Below, piece by piece: positions 1 to 13,633 of a stretch of DNA of 64,000 bases. Source of the stretch: Atopsyche davidsoni (taxonomy: Eukaryota > Arthropoda > Insecta > Trichoptera > Hydrobiosidae); assembly GCA_022113835.1 (NCBI GenBank), contig JAILWY010000001.1, positions 12,578,501-12,642,500 on the forward strand. Direction: 5' to 3'. The first letter of the stretch is position 1. Every line of letters begins with the position of its first letter. Below the pieces are notes generated by a model, which had not been told where the DNA came from, did no database searches, and saw only the letters and a program-made list of their open reading frames with translations. A program made the position numbers and the translations under genes.

Positions 1-759
1 TTATATTTTCTTGAATATATATATTGAGTTTACTCAAACGCATAGTTCAGTTTTTTAATTAATCACATTATACTGCTCAGAATTTCTTTTGTACTTTCCT
101 CCAACAAAGCGTGTAATCTCTTTTGGGTGCTTGTAAATAAGTTATTATTTAGATAAATGTACAATAATTTATTATAGATAGTTCTTTATATGTTTATGAT
201 AAAAATATGAAATAGAGTATTATTAAAGAAGAATAATATTCTATTTGAATAATAAGAGACAATACAGTGTTCAATAATTTGTTTGAATTATACTTAATTG
301 TTATTGTTTTTCTAGAAATCAGTATGAATACAATTCCTGGATATTGAGGCTGAATATTGAACAGTCGAGCTGTGGTTAATTTATCTAGAAATTCTTGCTC
401 TAAGAACTTTCATAAAAACGTATTTTTTTTGCTTAAAACTTTATAACTTTGAACTACAGATTTTTTAATTTTAATTTATACCATAAAGCAAATTCCGTAG
501 ACTTAACAAGTCAGACACAGCCCTCACAGCTTCCAATAACTCGCTTGTGCGCTTATCTGTCTATTCTCACAGACTTTTGATAGGTCGGGTGGTTATAGAT
601 CTTGTTTTATGGGACATCTTTATCCTAGAAGAGGCCCGAGTGAGGGTGGGTGCAAAAAAAAAATACAAGCGTACCTTCACAGAAATATCTTTTTATTCTA
701 CCTCTAAAAATGCTTCGATTCTGTCTTGTTTATTAAAACACACGATGGGTATTTTTCCA

Positions 760-767
760 TGACGTCA
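760..767. promoter_or_regulatory. CRE palindrome TGACGTCA
   Basis: An exact CREB/ATF 8-mer in a somewhat GC-richer stretch, with no gene nearby. Confidence 0.3.
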
Positions 768-1872
768 TGTCCCGCAACACCCATGGTATTCAGATGAGGC
801 CGGTTTTGATTATTATCCAATGCTTTATGACGGACCATCAAAAGGTATTGTGATCGTCCATCAGCGGGCATAAACAATTTATATAGAAACATTAAAGAGC
901 GGCAGACTGGATCATACGTCAATAGTATCCTGCCATACGTAATGTGAACGCGTCGGTGCCCATTGTTGCTATATAACCTTTTTGGTATTCATGCAAACGA
1001 TATTCAGTGTATTTAAAAACACAATGTCTCTCTGTCATTCCTGTGTTATAGTTATATAGAACATGTAAATGGGAATATATCAAATATTTTCTGAACCTGT
1101 ATAAACAGAATTTTTATTCAACATGTCAAGTAGGCTGTGAATAACAATTCAATAAAAACCTTTTGACAAATATTCGGGCTCATAATTTTTATTCGATCAA
1201 CTTTACCAAACAAATTAATCTGTTACCATCACGCGATACTGCAATTTTTTTAATAAAAAAATCCGCTCAAAAAATTTTAACAATTTTTTTTTGTTGAATG
1301 CTATTTCTTTATCGCTTAAGTTAGTGTTAGACCATAATCAAAGTTTTAATATTTTAATTTAAATATGAATACATTAAGTTCGTTAAAGAATAGTCAAAGA
1401 TAACAAAGCCATACGGCGCATGGAAGGTCTGGAAGAGCCGACTCCTTTCTAGAATTGTGAAGATCTGTATTTCTTATCATCTCTTTTATGTATGACTCTG
1501 AAACTGAAAAGGAAGGCAAAAAGTATATATCTTTGAAATGAGGAGTTTTCAAAGAATATTGCGAGTATTTTGAACGGCCGGACTGATCAACGCTTTCATT
1601 TTGTGAGAACTGAAAATAATTATCACACCGTTAATTATATCATTTCCATTAATATGGTTATTGCCTGATAAATTCCAATTCATGTTTCGCTATCATTAAT
1701 CGAGCTTTTTTCCATATCAATATTAGACAGATTACCACTTTTAATATAAAAAATAATATTTACATAGATAACGAGTGTCGCCCTTGTGCCACATTGTTAG
1801 CAACGGCGACCATAGTTCCTGGACGCCAGTGCGCAGAGACGAAAACTCCCAAAGGGTTTTCAATGGTGCTCT

Positions 1873-1910
1873 ATTTAATTGATGTTAATTCTTATTAACA
1901 TCAATTAAAT
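1873..1910. repeat. Perfect 17-bp inverted repeat
   Basis: ATTTAATTGATGTTAAT, a 4-nt loop TCTT, then the exact complement. It is AT-rich and far from any gene. It could be a small MITE remnant or a chance foldback. Confidence 0.8.
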
Positions 1911-4900
1911 GACTATATAAAATGATAATGAACTACTACTGTAGAGTATTAGTTCTAAAGGGACAGCCATGGTGTGCAAATCACGTAAACATTGGGTGAA
2001 CGTTTGAAACAGCAATACAAAAGTTCTGCACACATTTGGATCGCGATTTTCAGCAATGAAGACAAAATATTTATGAAGCACGACCGTAATTTGATGTGAC
2101 AGAATGTGGTATGACCACCAAGGGTTGATATCGAACATTTCACTGTGAAGATCGTCGCAGTTAGAGACTTATATAATATTTAAGCTGGCGTAGTCTTCAT
2201 AGAACAACGCATTTTCTAGGAAATAAAATAAGGCCTTTTCTATTATTTTTATTTTTGGACGTACGAAGTTATTTGTGTCGTGTAACTGTGGTAGGTTCAT
2301 CCACCAATAAAATAAATCTAGCAGAGAAATATAAATCTCTTAATGGAGTTATTTCTCCGGCGGGGCGGTATTTAAAGCTGAATTTCAGTTTGTAAAGTTA
2401 CGAAAAATACGATATATTTTAGATTTAACGGCCGGCGCCGGTACCGAGTCCGGCCCATACTCGAAGCGACTATCACTGGCCGATCATGTTTTATCGCAGG
2501 CTAATTTATTATCCTATTCCTCTTGAAGCGTGTTCCACGGTTTGAGTAACCGCCCGACTTTTAACGCCACGCTGGACATTTTCAACCCCCGCAATACAGC
2601 CCCCGAGCCGACTAAATACAGAGATTCTGGAAAACTGGATAACAAATTGAAATTTAAAGTCCTTTCTTTATTTCGGAAGTTTTCATCCTTTGTGATCTTT
2701 TCAATGACTTTATTTTAAGTGACTACCGAACTTTTAAGCTTAAAGGTTTCTGTTGAAGATATTTTTTTCGTAGAATAAAGGCGCAAATGCCTCACTTTGC
2801 GAGATGTCAAAAGAAAAACTGTTAGCGATGTAAACATCGTAAATATTTTCAAAGCTGCAAACAAGCAAGATATATTATACGTTTCATGAAATATGTGAAA
2901 AAAGTTATTGCTCAATTTCTGTTTTCTCATACCTTTAATATCGAAGTTGCATTTCCGACTCTATGTTGGAGGGGTTGAAAAAGCTCATTTTGTGAAAGAG
3001 CATCAAGTCATCTGTGCGCCTAGATCACCGTATCAAAGATATTTTGAGGGCTATTGTATTAAGAATGATTCTGATTAGGATTGGCTTCTTCAGATTTTTC
3101 TCATTTTTTTGAGACATGGTCCACGAATTGCATGATTCGTCGAGCACAAAAGATATCTGTCTTTTCTTTCATAACATTTCTTGTTGGGACGATCATCGTT
3201 ATGTCCAAATTGGACAATTGCCAAGCGGCACGGCAATTTCATGGATTATTTGGCGCCATGTTCTCTGCCCCATTATGCTGTTACTAAATTCTCGGAAGGA
3301 TTTATGGGGAGTAGTTTTAATCGGAACTGTTCAACCAGAAACAGGTTCAATGATGGGTCGTGTCTACTTATTATTGAACTATTATTATTTTTATTACAAA
3401 CAAGATTTGATATTTTATTCAATGCTAGATAAATTATGAAGTACGTAAAGCAAAATTTGAGCGCATTCCGCAAAGGTTTCCAAATAAACAAAAAGAGAGA
3501 GACCATCGAAACTCGGCTCGGCTGTCGGTTTGAATTGCGGATCCGCCGGTTTTCACACTGCACAGTATATGTTTTTTTAAAATAATTTTATAATAATAAC
3601 ACAATCTTATTTCAAGTACCAAAATAAAATATAAACATAAAATATTTAAAAAAAATAAACATAAAAACAAATGACATAAAGAATGTAGGGTATCTTTTAA
3701 GAAGTTCATAAAATTATCTTACGATATATAAGATTAATTTGAAAAGAGGTTTATCTCTCTGAGACTAACGCGTCCCCGAGGGGTACCCTCGGATCCTGTC
3801 AATATTCTTATCTGCAAGTTTGTCCTTATTTACGGACTGTCCTTATAGGCGGGACAGCCTCCCGTCGGGAAACTTTGCGCGAGTAAGAATAAAGGACCCA
3901 CCCGCCCGCCCGGGACGGCCACGCGGGCTGGTACTAAATAAAAAAACGATAAACTACCTGTCATACCAAATCATTTGGGGTCATAGTCATGCTGGCGGGA
4001 TCAAAATTCGTAAGTTATGAATTCCACTTAACGAGAAAATTTAATAGATTAATTATGTAGAACCTTGCCCATAAAAATGCTAAGAAATATTTTTGAACGA
4101 CATTTTTAAAATTTATTAAAAAAAATTGACAAATCACCTGTAGCCTATACTCCAGGTAAAGAGTTTAAGATAGGTAAATTTTATTGATTAAAAAAGGTCA
4201 GCAATGTACCAGAATCTAAATATTCTAAAAAAACTGTCAGCGGCCAGCTAGTAAGAAATATAGATAAAATTGCTGTTCAAAAAAGTATTTTTCTTTATAT
4301 TCATTAAATACCTTTTATGAGAAACGAAATTATTTGGGAATCTCCTTGAATTATATTTTATGATAAGACTAATTTTGTTAATAGACTAAAGGTACATAAA
4401 AATAGAGTGATGTTCTGCTAGTCTTTATTATAAGCCCAAAATAAACAAAATCATTAAAACTTCATCGTTTCATTTTTCGACTTTTTTATTTACATTTTTC
4501 TTTCTTTTGAGATATTATTGATAAAAAATAATCATTTAAAATTCTTAGAGAATAGTAATTAACTTCAACAATTTTAACTGATGTTTTCATTTATCGACCC
4601 ATAGAAATAGGGCAATGTTGTTGTCTCATTGAGCTTTATATAAATTCATATTTATATTTATGTATACAACCCAAATGTGTTCGTGGGTTTTGGCAGGCGT
4701 TGCTATTAGATTAAATTTGTTCTCGCTGATGAGCTGTGTTATAATTTAAATCATCCGGCGTTTTTCACCCCCTTCAGGGAAATTCCTGAAAAATACCCCC
4801 AGTACTCGATACAAACAGTGAATCTTATACAAATATTATAACCAGCCGTTTTTTGGGTAGAGGAAAAGTTCGATCGATTTCTCTTATTCCGCCGTGGAGC

Positions 4901-5550
4901 GCACCCGCTTTGCGATAGGCCTATCTCCAGCTGTAAGCATCCGTCTTTGGACACCACTCAACTTCTTTATAGATAACTACTGGCTGCGCATACGAGAAAA
5001 CTTGGCAAAATATGGAATTTTTGTGGGGCCGGGTCGCCGGGCCCCGGGGACGACCCGCCGGGGCTCCGTTACGGGACTCGTCCGTAAATTATAAATTTTA
5101 GACAAAGGTACGTAATAATCAGATTGTTCAGAGACGTTACTGAGACAATATTTTGTCGACCGTATAGTTCTGCGCTGGAAACAATAGTTTGTACTGCTAT
5201 AAATATTTACAAAATTGCTCTTTGTTTTATGTGTAAACTGTTTACCTCAAAACGTTTTGTTAACGCAACAAGCCCTTGCAGTCACTTAATGCGGATGTAT
5301 TAAATATTCAGAAAATGCTGCTTTAACTTTTAAAAAATGGTTTTTTAAACTTTAATATAGTCTTATTAAATAAAAATTTAAATTTGAAGGCATACACAGT
5401 AGATAATCAACAAACACTCATGGCCAAATGGTCAAAAGGGTAATGTTATTTCTGAGTACGTCCGCCCTCAAGGGTATTTTCAGGCTGTTAGTCTGAAGAA
5501 GCCATTAAAGTGCAAGTTAAGTGATCAAATATTCATTAAGCATAGAAAAA

Positions 5551-5552
<2 letters not shown>

Positions 5553-5624
<72 letters not shown>
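5553..5624. repeat. (TA)36 microsatellite
   Basis: 72 uninterrupted bases of alternating T and A. It can form a cruciform and is likely length-polymorphic. Confidence 0.97.
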
Positions 5625-5629
<5 letters not shown>

Positions 5630-5697
5630 AGCCTCAGTAAAATATTGTACATATAAATAACAGTTTATCACATATAAACAGTTAATGTGTTGCCGAA

Positions 5698-5920
5698 TGA
5701 AGTAAGTTCCATAGGTGTGCTGTAATCAACTGAGGAATTTGATTCGTTAGAAATCAAAGAGGAGAGAGCTTGAAGCTCTGTGAGAGGTGAGTGGAGTTTT
5801 TCAAAAGAATAGTGCCTAGAGAGAGCACTCTCCGCTCCCTATCTTTAAGGTGATCGTGAAAAGAAAACGGGGATAATAAAACTTTGAATCCGCGAATATC
5901 TCTTTTGTTTTATTGCCACA
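5698..5920. mobile_element. LTR-like segment, possible solo LTR
   Basis: The segment starts TGTTGCCGAA and ends ATTGCCACA, with purine-rich GC islands and an AATAAA near 5874, similar in style to BEL/Pao LTRs. No direct target duplication flanks it, which keeps this speculative. It lies just after a long TA microsatellite. Confidence 0.22.
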
Positions 5921-5924
5921 TCGC

Positions 5925-8900
5925 ATTTGTGCACGCATTTATTTTATTCTTTAAAGTAATCCTCTTTAATAAAATAAATTCCGCACTTATATACTTTTGA
6001 AATAAAGATGTAAATGAATATGTAGCGTATGCGAACATAATAAACATAAAATAATTTTTATCAAGCACAAACACGGTGACATTGTAAATAAATATTCACT
6101 CAATGAGATTTCACGTCGGGTAATACTTATGAGATTCTTAGATCTTATTGAGCACCTGCGTATTAAATAAAATTAATTCTTTAAGTATTTCGTAGATATC
6201 AATAAAAAATAAAGAAAAAAAAAATAGATTATGTGAGTTAATATCAGGTTTAATTTTTATGTAAGTGAAGTAATCGAACGGTTGTAATAAATCTGTAATA
6301 CTAAAATACCCATAAATATAAATGTATGAACACTTTTTCAATTTTTTTTTATTATAAGTGATACTAACTTGTAACGATTGAGTATACATATTTTAAGATG
6401 GATTAAATTATCAGCCTATTTAACAAGAGACACGACACAAAATACAGTGCAAATATCTAAATCACGATGATGCATAAATTTGGTGCCTATATTTTATTTA
6501 GCTTTGAGAATTGTTGGATGATTTTAAACAAATAAAATAACCACTCAATTTAGAAACAAAAAATACCCGCGTACTCGAAATTTTTGATATATTTGATCAA
6601 TATGATATTCCAGCTGCTCCTAGATTTGTGCGGGCATGTACGACGGTGTATTTTGGTAACGCTTTAAATATTTTAAAGAAAGAAAACTCGGGAATACACC
6701 ATAACAATTTCATTCTATGGGACTGAACTGCCGTTTTGACAATTCTCGACCCTTCCAGAAGTTTTTATTTTTGTTTTGTTTTCCCCTGTAGGTACTTGCC
6801 AGCCATACATGCCTGCATGTGTGTGTCATTATATTAACTTTGCAAATATTCTGTTAATTTATTCAGAAGAATACTCTCGACGCGGAATGAACAAATTGCC
6901 GCGAGATATACGGAATTGGGTGAGCTTTTATGTCTTAAGAAAAACATTCTTATAAAGTATATTTGTATAAAAAAAATATTTTAATAATTAAATGTTTAAA
7001 TATTCTATAAATAAAATCAAAAATTTAATTAGCAAGTAAATTAATACGTCATATGGGTTTTTCGCTAATTGTATCCGAGTTATTAAAAGCTAACTATTAT
7101 TTTTGAATGATTGATTAATCTAAATGTGAAACAAATAAATCGCTAATTATTAGGAAGTGAAACAACACATCATGTCTTTATTCTGATGTTTCTAATAACT
7201 TCTTAATTATTTCCATAATTAAATCAGCCTCTCAATGTCTGTGCGTAAATAAGGTTATCAGTTATAATATATCTTAACACGATATTTAAAACTGTTATTT
7301 CCCATTTCATGGCAATAATAATGTTATTTACTGACGTAAAGATTTTATTAAAAAAGCTCTGATATAATATATAACTTTCCAACAATAAAATGTTTTAATA
7401 TTAATAACATATATATTTAGATAAATTAATAACAAACAAATGGCCAGTATTTTCTATAATATATGTTTTTCTAAGATTTTCAATTTTACCTAGTATAAAC
7501 AGTAAATATTATATTATAATGAATTCAAACACTTGCTATATTTGCAATAAAATAAAATAAATAAATATATAGTATAAAAGAAAAGATTATTTACAATTTC
7601 GGAAAAAATCCGCGCAATTTTTTTTTGTTTTATGTGAACTTTATTATTTATTTAAATTCATTAAATAAAATAATTTTTTTTATAAAAAAAGGTAAATAAA
7701 AGTTTGAATGAACACATTTTATTTACCTCTGCGCCCTTCCGCTGTCGCGAAGCGGAGCGATTTCGTTAAAGTTGACGACTCCTGCATTTGAAGAGGCAAG
7801 AGATCCACCTCGATCTGACAAGTGTTATTTTTTTGACACAATCCAGAAGAGGAACATGTCTGCGTCGTTACCGCCAGCCCTCCCGTGAAACCCCATGAAA
7901 ATAATCGGAATATGTACAGAGCGAGGCAATCTTTACAGTGTAACCGTTTTACGATCCTTTTGTGAAATATTGCGGAATAAATCATCCGAGCGCCCGTACG
8001 AAACCGATGCTTTCGAATATTGAATCGAATTACGCCTTCGTGCACTGTTTTTTCGGTTCGTTTTGCGGAGAGTGATTGACGCAGAGACAATAAAATGATT
8101 AGGCTTCGTGCCTCGGCAAGGGCGGGGAGGCCCAACTTCCAGAATGAGGGGCCGCCAGGGAGCATCGTAAACACAACGCCCGGTCGAAAGTTACACACCT
8201 TATTTTGTCAAACTCACTTTGTTAAGGAATAAGTTCGAATGTTCCGCGTTGTTAAAAGAGATTGGAGCGGGCGCGGGTTACGAGGCGACAAGAATAAATT
8301 AGATAACAATGATGTTCCTGCCGGGAGGGGCGGCCGCCTTTGTGTCCCCCGACGCCGTACTTTATGTGCGCCAATCTATTATTCTTCATTCTAATACTTT
8401 ATTGAGGAGATACGAACCGTACGCAGTACATTTAGGCTTTTTTAAAAAATAAATACGCTTCATTGTTTGTTAGCTTCAACAAATACATATCTACTTATCA
8501 AAGCTTTATAAGGCGCAACACTCCAATCATTTGCACAAGCTTCCATACAAAGGCATCGCATTCAATGGATATCCTGACATTGATCAGGAAAATATCATTG
8601 ATTTCGACAGTATTTTTTTTACATTATATTTCTAAGCAAGCTTTTTAAAATATTTTATAACTATAAATTTACTGTACAAACATGTTTAAAGTGTTTTTAA
8701 TTGTATTCATGCGGAATCTTTACAAAAATGCAAATTTTATGATTTAAGTACCTCTTATGTGCATTTTGTGCAGATTTATGAAATTCAATGATTTAATAAA
8801 AAAACAGAAACAATAAGAAAAATGGCTTTTATATGTGCTTAAATAAATGAGCTCCTGAAAAAATCAAAAATATTTTCTGTCTTATTGACCAAATTTACTT

Positions 8901-11530
8901 AAACCGGTTTCAAAAATTAACTGCACCGAGCAAAATACGTTTAAAGCGTTACTTTCATTCTAGATTGAAGTTTTCAAGATACACTTTGTTACAATGTATT
9001 TTTATAAAAAAAATAAAAAAAAACATATACCCATCGGAATTATTTTGAAGTTCGCAAAATTTATGAAAGTATCGAAGCAATAAATACTACCCGAATGATC
9101 GCGTATCTGCGTGAGCTGATATTACGGCGAAATATATACAAAATCCGTTCCATAAAAAGCTCGGTAAAGAGTGAGAATTCGCACCACATTTTTCATATAT
9201 TTTTTAATATGCCCATTGCGGATTCGGCCATTGCTTGTATTTTTACGATCGCGATCTCCGCCGATGGCCATTCAAATAACAATATGGGCGCATAAACGTA
9301 CGCACCTCCGTAATTATATTTGCGTAAACCTGGCCGGGGATCAATAAAGGGTTTAATATCAGATGTAAGGTGTATTAGAACAAATATTCAACAGATTATT
9401 AATATTTAGATTAGACGATTTATAATAATGTGCTTCGGATTTAAATACAGATTTTTTCCGAAAAAAATACATTCACTGGAATAGCAAAAAAAAAATTGTT
9501 TTGACTAATATTAGATGTTAGATTGTGTAGAAATTGTTTGAAGAACAATTTAACTTTTGATATTTTAGTAATATAGCATCAAAAAATATAGAACTGCTTT
9601 TGATTATAATATCAGGAAACTTAATTAGCTTCAGCCATTTTAAGTCCACCGTAGGGCGAAGACCTCATACAGGCGTTTCCACTTCTCGTGATTGTAATTA
9701 ATTCACTTGCATGAAACCCTTGTTTGAATGAACTCCATGCAACATAGTCAAGCCTTCTATTGACCTCTTCATATAATACTCTATTAATGTTGACTAAACT
9801 ACCCTAGGAGACGTGCTAATTGGACTCTAGATTTCAAAATCATTTATGAAAGTTAGACGGTAAATTTTATAATAAATTATTAAATGGTTTATTTTAAAAC
9901 ACGGTTTTTTTTAGACTACACTTTCGCGTTATCCTCGCGCTACTAGTTTCAGGCCAACTGCTAAAACATGAGTTTTAATATTCCGATATCGGTGTTGTAG
10001 TCGAAAAATAATTATTTCGTCGATTTGTTGGCTTAAATATAAAGATATGGTGAGTTGTATGTGTAATCGGTGGGATAGGTTTACATGTGGTTTGGAACAA
10101 TGCTTAGAAAAGTTTGTTAGAATCGATATGCCAATAAAAAGAACAGTTATCTTAGGACGTTAGTACATATTTACATGCAAGAGCGCGGTGAAGTTATTGT
10201 TTCTAATCACGCACAAATATATTTGTAAGTTCTGTATAATTAGAGATTGTGTTCTTCCAACAAGGGTTATCTGCTCAAGATACTTGAATTTGTTATTGTT
10301 GTAAATTTGAGACTTTCTAAAGATATCGAGATGAGTAATTCTCAGTATTTCTGCAAAATTGATTTGCTATTTGAAATGTGTACTTCTAAAATATTATGAT
10401 TACTTGTAAAATACTCATTGAAAGACTTGTCATATTTTCCAAGAATTTCAATAAAATTGAGATAAAAATTTAGTTAATTCAAACCAAAAATTAATTTAGT
10501 AAATAAACCAAATTTCACAATAACTTAATGTTTAAGAATGTGCGAATCTAAAATGAATGAAAAATATGTCATTTTTAAAAAGATTACGATTTTCGGAAAA
10601 TAGAGGAATACCATCATATAAAATAAAATAAAAAAATACTTTTCAGAGTAAAACGAATAATTTTAGTATGTATTTAATACTATGCAAAATCTCAAATTTA
10701 GTTAGGGTTGATAATTAATACGCAATTCTTTAGCAAGCTACTTGTTATTTTAGCTCTAGTATTTGATCAAAACTCAGCAGATCGGTAAACTTAAAATAAA
10801 CATATCACATTTTATCTGTTGTTTTTGAAAATATTTCTTTAAAAAGTTATGGTTATAATATTTATTTGTCTGAAAAAAAATCCGAAAAAACTCAGTTCTC
10901 ACTAATGTATTAAAAAATGCTGAAAAGAATTCAATGAAAATAAATTTTATTACGCTGAATAAAATAAAACCAAAATTTTATTTTGGCTTTAAACAAATAT
11001 GTATTATTAAACTTTACAACATAAATTAAATTATTTGCGAAATACAATATGTATATTCTAAGATTATTTTATTGTTAAAATCAAATTACTCCACGAAGAA
11101 TCACATTTAAGTCTGAAATGAACTATTAGCAAAGGTTTCTCTTTCTACGAGCTGATTAACGTACATTTGTTTTCACCCCCTCACACCTGCGCGTTTCACG
11201 TCATGCCACTGTACTCACCCCCTGGTGTGACAGGGTTCAAAAAGGAGTTCTTTCTTCTTTGAACATCCCCCGCACGTGACGGCAATATAAAAAAAAACTT
11301 TTCACGTATTACGATTGTGGCACAGGGGTACGTAGAGGGTGGCGTGTGGCGTGATTAGCTCCTGTAATCACCGGATGGACAGGCGAACCTGTCATACATG
11401 CTCAGACAACTGTTGGCCGAAATTTACTAAGAACTCCAGAAACGCTAGAGAGTGACGAAACAGAGGTTTACGGATAAAATTGTATTACTATCTTTCTTAC
11501 AAATATTTTATCCATTTGTACTATACACAT
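5925..11530. other. Gene-free region with a GC-rich island
   Basis: AT-rich DNA apart from a GC-rich island at about 7719-8380, which holds AACAATG and CTTTGTG (Sox/TCF-like) sequences and a 159-codon minus-strand frame without recognisable domains. Another GC-richer stretch lies at 11160-11400. A LINE 3' fragment lies at 9625. Confidence 0.5.
9625..9790 (-). mobile_element. Degenerate LINE 3' end
   Basis: Read on the minus strand, a stretch containing GTCTTCGCCCTACGGTGG followed by ACTTAAAATGGCTGAAGC matches the general form GAGGCCTTCGCCCAGCAGTGG...CAGGCTG seen at the 3' ends of many insect non-LTR elements. There is no intact frame. The call rests on one short motif. Confidence 0.3.
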
Positions 11531-11765
11531 GTCTATTTTTTGATTAACGTCAATCAGATGCGTATTTATTACCAATTACGGGTTTATTATATTATTACTA
11601 ATATGATTAGGCACATTAGTTCATGCATAGAAGTTGATTTAAAGAAACTCTCAGAAAAATATCATCGTGATTTGCGTGACACAAATCACGATGATACTTT
11701 TCTGAGAGTTTCTTTAAATCATCTTCTATGTATGAACTAATGTGCCTAATCATATTAGTAATAAC
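11531..11765 (+). mobile_element. tRNA-derived foldback element, copy 1 (fully palindromic)
   Basis: A ~60-bp leader (GTCTATTTTTTGATTAACG...) precedes a hairpin with 83-nt arms (11592-11674 and 11682-11764) that match almost perfectly across a 7-nt loop. Arms and leader match the copies at 44766, 50393 and 58322. The tRNA-like core found in copies 2 and 3 is absent here and the inner arm is duplicated in inverse. No coding capacity is present. Confidence 0.82.
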
Positions 11766-12800
11766 ATTTTTACTATATTTGTAATAAAAACAAATAATAT
11801 TTTATTGAGTCAATTTTTAAAATATACAAAAATTAGGGGCATCCCAAAAACTTGTATGTAATGCATTATATACACGCCAGAATATGTCGTGTTAGTTACA
11901 CTACCGGGCATCGGTTTTCTGAATAACAAACCACGCTAATATTAGGCAATCTTTTATACATTGCATGCCATTATCGTATTCCACTGATATAATTAAATAT
12001 AAATAATGTTGAAGATAAGTTGTAAATTATTGGTTGCTGAATAAAAAAAAAACAATTTTATACCTGACTTGCAAAACGTTTACTCTTAAAAACCTTAATA
12101 AAAAAAATAAAAGAGGTTTTTAGCATCGAAATTTTAAGTTTTAAAGTTTTTAAAATTTTACAGTTTAAATAATAATAAGATATAACTACATTTAAAAATT
12201 GTTAATATTAGTTTGACATCGTAAAACTACGAAAAAAAACAACAAATTGACGTGAAATTGCCTGCTAGTGCTTTTTGAAATCATTTCTATTTTTATAATT
12301 TATTAAAAAAAATATTTAAAATAATTACAAACGCTGTACTGAATTTATAAATAAGCTCAAATGTTTTTTTTTCAAATCAAAGAATGTATGACACTTTTAT
12401 AGAGAAAAAGATCTTGCTCAAGATCTCCTAAAAAAATGGAAAATACTTACAAGAGCTACATATATTATTGTTTTTAAAAGTTGTATTGTTACCGTGTGAA
12501 GTCATGCCTTAATAATGAAATCATTTAATATTTTTATTTGCTCAATCAAAGAAAATAATGTATTAAAAAAATATTCTTATTAAAGATAGCTTAGTTGATT
12601 AAATTTTTAATTACTTATGCTTATTCAATAAAAAAAAATCACAAGTTAATTTTTGAAATGAAATCTTAAATAAAATAAAACAGGTATGCTTAACATCATT
12701 GATTGCTTCAAACTTCAACATGAAATTTCAATTGCATTTTATGAATATACAAAGCGAAGATTAAATTTGATCGGCTGTTTGATTTGTTTGTCCTGTTCCA
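11766..12800. other. AT-rich DNA, end of the 5' UTR intron of the LRR gene
   Basis: No gene is visible. The stretch ends in TTTGTCCTGTTCCAG, the acceptor of the first coding exon, so at least its 3' part is intronic. The upstream donor was not found. Confidence 0.5.
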
Positions 12801-12815
12801 GTGGCGCACCACGCA

Positions 12816-12929
12816 ATGTGGCAGTTCCTGATGGGGCTCAGCTGGATAACTGTGTCGCTCTCGGACAACTTCTTCACCCCCACCTCCACGTCGTGCCCCT
12901 CCGAGTGCATCTGCCTCTCGCCGTCTCAG
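12816..12929 (+). CDS. LRR cell-surface protein, first coding exon (signal peptide and start of LRR N-cap)
   Basis: This exon encodes residues 1-38 of a 399-residue secreted LRR protein. The start is the ATG at 12816, followed by a hydrophobic signal peptide (MWQFLMGLSWITVSLS). Residues 27-38 then begin an LRRNT cap with cysteines at 27, 31 and 33. The exon ends CTCAG before GTAACC, a good donor at 12930, after exactly 38 codons (phase 0). A polypyrimidine tract and AG at 12800-12801 form an acceptor 14 nt before the ATG, so the 5' UTR is split by an intron and the promoter exon lies further left, not identified. The fourth N-cap cysteine is supplied by the next exon, which strongly supports the join. 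Exon placement is read directly from sequence; the signal-peptide call is by inspection. Confidence 0.82.
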
Positions 12930-12933
12930 GTAA

Positions 12934-12978
12934 CCCGCCCCCCCCCCACCCCCACCCCCAACCCCCACCCCCACCCAC
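12934..12978. repeat. C-rich (CCCCCA)n simple repeat beside the splice donor
   Basis: Runs of C interrupted by single A, starting 4 bp after the first coding exon. The opposite strand has several G-runs able to form a G-quadruplex. In the transcript it is C-rich. Confidence 0.88.
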
Positions 12979-13313
12979 ATCATCCCCGCCTCTACGTGAC
13001 TCGAATCGCAATCGCACCTTTTGCGGAGGTTAGGAAATGATTCTCCAATTATATTAATGTTGCTCAGTCATTGAAGAAACAGTTTAAGAAAATAATCTAT
13101 GATTTTTCCATAATATTTTTCACATATTTAAATATTAGTACTCATTGATGCTATACTAAAAATATATAAAAACTTTTCCATATTTTATAAAAACAATGTA
13201 TATTCTGTTAGTAAGCATACATAAAATTATAGTCACCTAAATATTTATTTATTACAACAAAATGCACATTGTGCGGGGGCGAATTATATTGCACGTATTT
13301 TTGAGATTAGTAT

Positions 13314-13633
13314 TGTTACGGTCCAGCAGTAAGTTTGAAAAACGAACACCATAAACAAAGGGACTCTGGAAGGATCGAGCGACCATCGATTAGGAGCGCC
13401 GATACGCGGTCTTTGAGAAGCGAGGAGGCGCCTCGCGCGAGCTCCCGAATGTTAGAGATGCAAGGGGGGAAGCCATTTTGTGATTAGTGTCAAACAGGGC
13501 TTCGGCCTGTCTGCATTCATAACAATGTTAATATAAATATATAATGTGGAAATAAATACTCTGTACGTAGATAAATAAATATAACCTGAGTTGACATAAA
13601 TAAGCGTTTAAATGTGAACCCCGGCACGTTACA
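13314..13633. mobile_element. Solo LTR of an LTR retrotransposon (320 bp)
   Basis: The segment begins TGTTACGG and ends CGTTACA, giving TG...CA termini, and is bracketed by the 4-bp direct repeat GTAT (13310-13313 and 13634-13637), a target-site duplication of the size made by many Ty3/gypsy integrases. Inside is a GC-rich half followed by a TATAAATATA-type sequence and AATAAA signals near 13550-13575. This fits LTR promoter and polyadenylation functions and suggests + orientation. No internal retroviral-type coding region is present on either side, so it is a solo LTR left by recombination. The superfamily is inferred from TSD length only. Confidence 0.68.

Larger units (their letters stand above)
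1..5552. other. Gene-free AT-rich region
   Basis: No ORF here has protein character. GC-richer patches occur at about 2430-2480, 3750-3940 and 4880-5090; they carry no recognisable coding or RNA signature. A foldback (1873) and a CRE (760) are listed separately. Confidence 0.6.

Noticed and set aside
1905..2138. Overlapping minus-strand ORFs near a hairpin, considered as a mariner fragment
   Set aside because: No DDE or helix-turn-helix motif could be read in any frame on either strand.
7719..8198. 159-codon minus-strand ORF
   Set aside because: No recognisable domain, no splice or start context, and it lies in a GC-rich island where stop codons are rarer. Read as chance.
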